Assembly: GCA_023818785.1 (NCBI GenBank)
Contig: JAMWCO010000066.1
Location: 1-7,461, forward strand
Source: Candidatus Omnitrophota bacterium
GTDB lineage: Bacteria > Ratteibacteria > UBA8468 > B48-G9 > JAFGKM01
Direction of reading: 5' to 3'
DNA length: 7,461 nt
This document shows, piece after piece, positions 7,202 through 7,461 of this stretch. How positions within the stretch are numbered: the stretch's first letter is position 1; each line of letters opens with the position of its first letter. Position numbers and translations under genes: made by a program. The notes beneath the pieces were generated by a model, which was not told the DNA's origin, ran no database searches, and saw nothing but the letters and a program-made list of their open reading frames with translations.

Positions 7202-7339
7202 TTTTTAATCTATCTAAAAATTATAAAATTTTCACAATTTTGTTTTACAAAAACTGTAGATATTTGTTAAAAAAAATTCCTTCCTCCACCAGCCAAAATC
7301 TTAAAGAACTCTTAAAACTAAGTTAGTAAAAAGTATCCT
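7202..7339 (-). other. Intergenic region upstream of cas8
   Basis: 138 nt between the partial ORF and cas8 without a convincing gene. It holds the possible promoter (7220-7250), a GC-rich purine tract on the minus strand (7279-7294, 11 of 16 G/C) followed by a run of T, an 11-nt-spaced pair of CTTAAA words (7300 and 7311 on the plus strand), and an 11-bp palindrome ACTAAGTTAGT (7317-7327). No stem followed by T-run qualifies as a terminator, and there are no CRISPR repeats. Confidence 0.6.
7220..7250 (-). promoter_or_regulatory. Possible promoter for the cas operon, very short leader
   Basis: On the minus strand TATAAT (7225-7220) is preceded, 19 nt away, by TTGTAA (7250-7245), a 4 of 6 match to TTGACA. 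If this is a bacterial -10, transcription would begin about 12 nt before the cas8 ATG. In an archaeal reading, TTTTATAA (about 7229-7222), preceded by the purine-rich GTGAAAA, would be a TATA box and BRE, about 20-27 nt before the ATG, giving a leaderless mRNA. Both readings agree with the lack of a ribosome site for cas8. TATAAT-like words are common in such AT-rich DNA, so confidence is low. Confidence 0.32.
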
Positions 7340-7459
7340 TTAAGCAAGATATACGGGTAATTCCTTAATGGTTAAATCTTTAAATATCCTCTTTTTTCTT
7401 TCTAATGTTTTCTTTAAAAAGATTGCCTCTGAACAATTAAATTTTTTAGAAAATATCCA
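7340..7459 (-). CDS. C-terminal end of an unidentified ORF (cut by window edge)
   Basis: On the minus strand 39 codons stay open from the right edge to a TAA at 7342-7340, encoding a basic, helix-prone tail that ends in FKDLTIKELPVYLA. The codon choice resembles the cas genes, but a run of this length can occur by chance, and no start is visible because the upstream part is outside the window. It does not show the glycine-rich C-terminal end typical of Cas6, the usual neighbour of cas8 in this subtype. I cannot assign a function; it could also be spurious. Confidence 0.35.
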   Translation of the reverse strand, partial: WIFSKKFNCSEAIFLKKTLERKKRIFKDLTIKELPVYLA

Positions 7460-7461
7460 TA

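Noticed and set aside
7300..7316. Two CTTAAA words 11 nt apart, as helical-phase operator repeats or the start of a CRISPR array
   Set aside because: Six-base AT-rich words, only two copies, with no repeat-spacer structure.
7317..7327. Perfect 11-bp palindrome ACTAAGTTAGT as an operator or terminator
   Set aside because: Arms are only 5 bp with a one-base centre and A/T-rich flanks; such words occur by chance in DNA of this composition, and it cannot form a terminator stem.

Overview
The window is almost entirely one minus-strand CRISPR-cas operon, read from right to left: a short partial reading frame at the right edge, a promoter-bearing gap, then cas8, a small all-helical gene, cas7, cas5, cas3, and the first 103 codons of cas4 running off the left edge. 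The DNA is AT-rich (about 30% GC by eye). Genes are tightly packed, lysine and arginine codons are mostly AAA and AGA, and there are Shine-Dalgarno sequences of the GGAGGTGA type. This would fit an AT-rich, perhaps thermophilic, anaerobic bacterium or a methanogenic archaeon; the sequence does not decide between them.

The gene set matches the class 1 subtype I-B system of the Tneap/Cst kind: a Cst1-like large subunit (Cas8), a Cst2/DevR-family Cas7, Cas5t, an HD-helicase Cas3, and a Cas4 that normally precedes cas1 and cas2. Cas8, Cas7, Cas5 and the small subunit should form a Cascade complex on crRNA. Cas8 would recognise the PAM, Cas7 would coat the guide, Cas5 would cap the 5' handle, and Cas3 would be recruited to unwind and degrade the target. 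Cas4 works in spacer acquisition. No cas1, cas2, cas6 or CRISPR repeats are in the window.

Layout (all minus strand): partial ORF of unknown function 7340-7459; intergenic region with a possible promoter 7202-7339; cas8 5420-7201; small-subunit candidate 5070-5423 (ATGA overlap with cas8); cas7 3904-5067 (2-nt gap); a 57-nt gap; cas5 2998-3846; cas3 350-3001 (ATGA overlap with cas5); a gap of 31-40 nt; cas4 beyond 1.

The most unusual points are these. (1) A separate 117-residue gene sits between cas8 and cas7 and resembles the C-terminal helical domain of the adjacent Cas8 (16 of 33 ungapped positions identical), which suggests a duplicated, stand-alone Cas11. (2) This Cas8 has none of the CXXC pairs that characterise Cst1, and carries a roughly 100-residue charged coiled-coil segment. 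(3) The Cas4 nuclease motif I histidine appears to be a serine.
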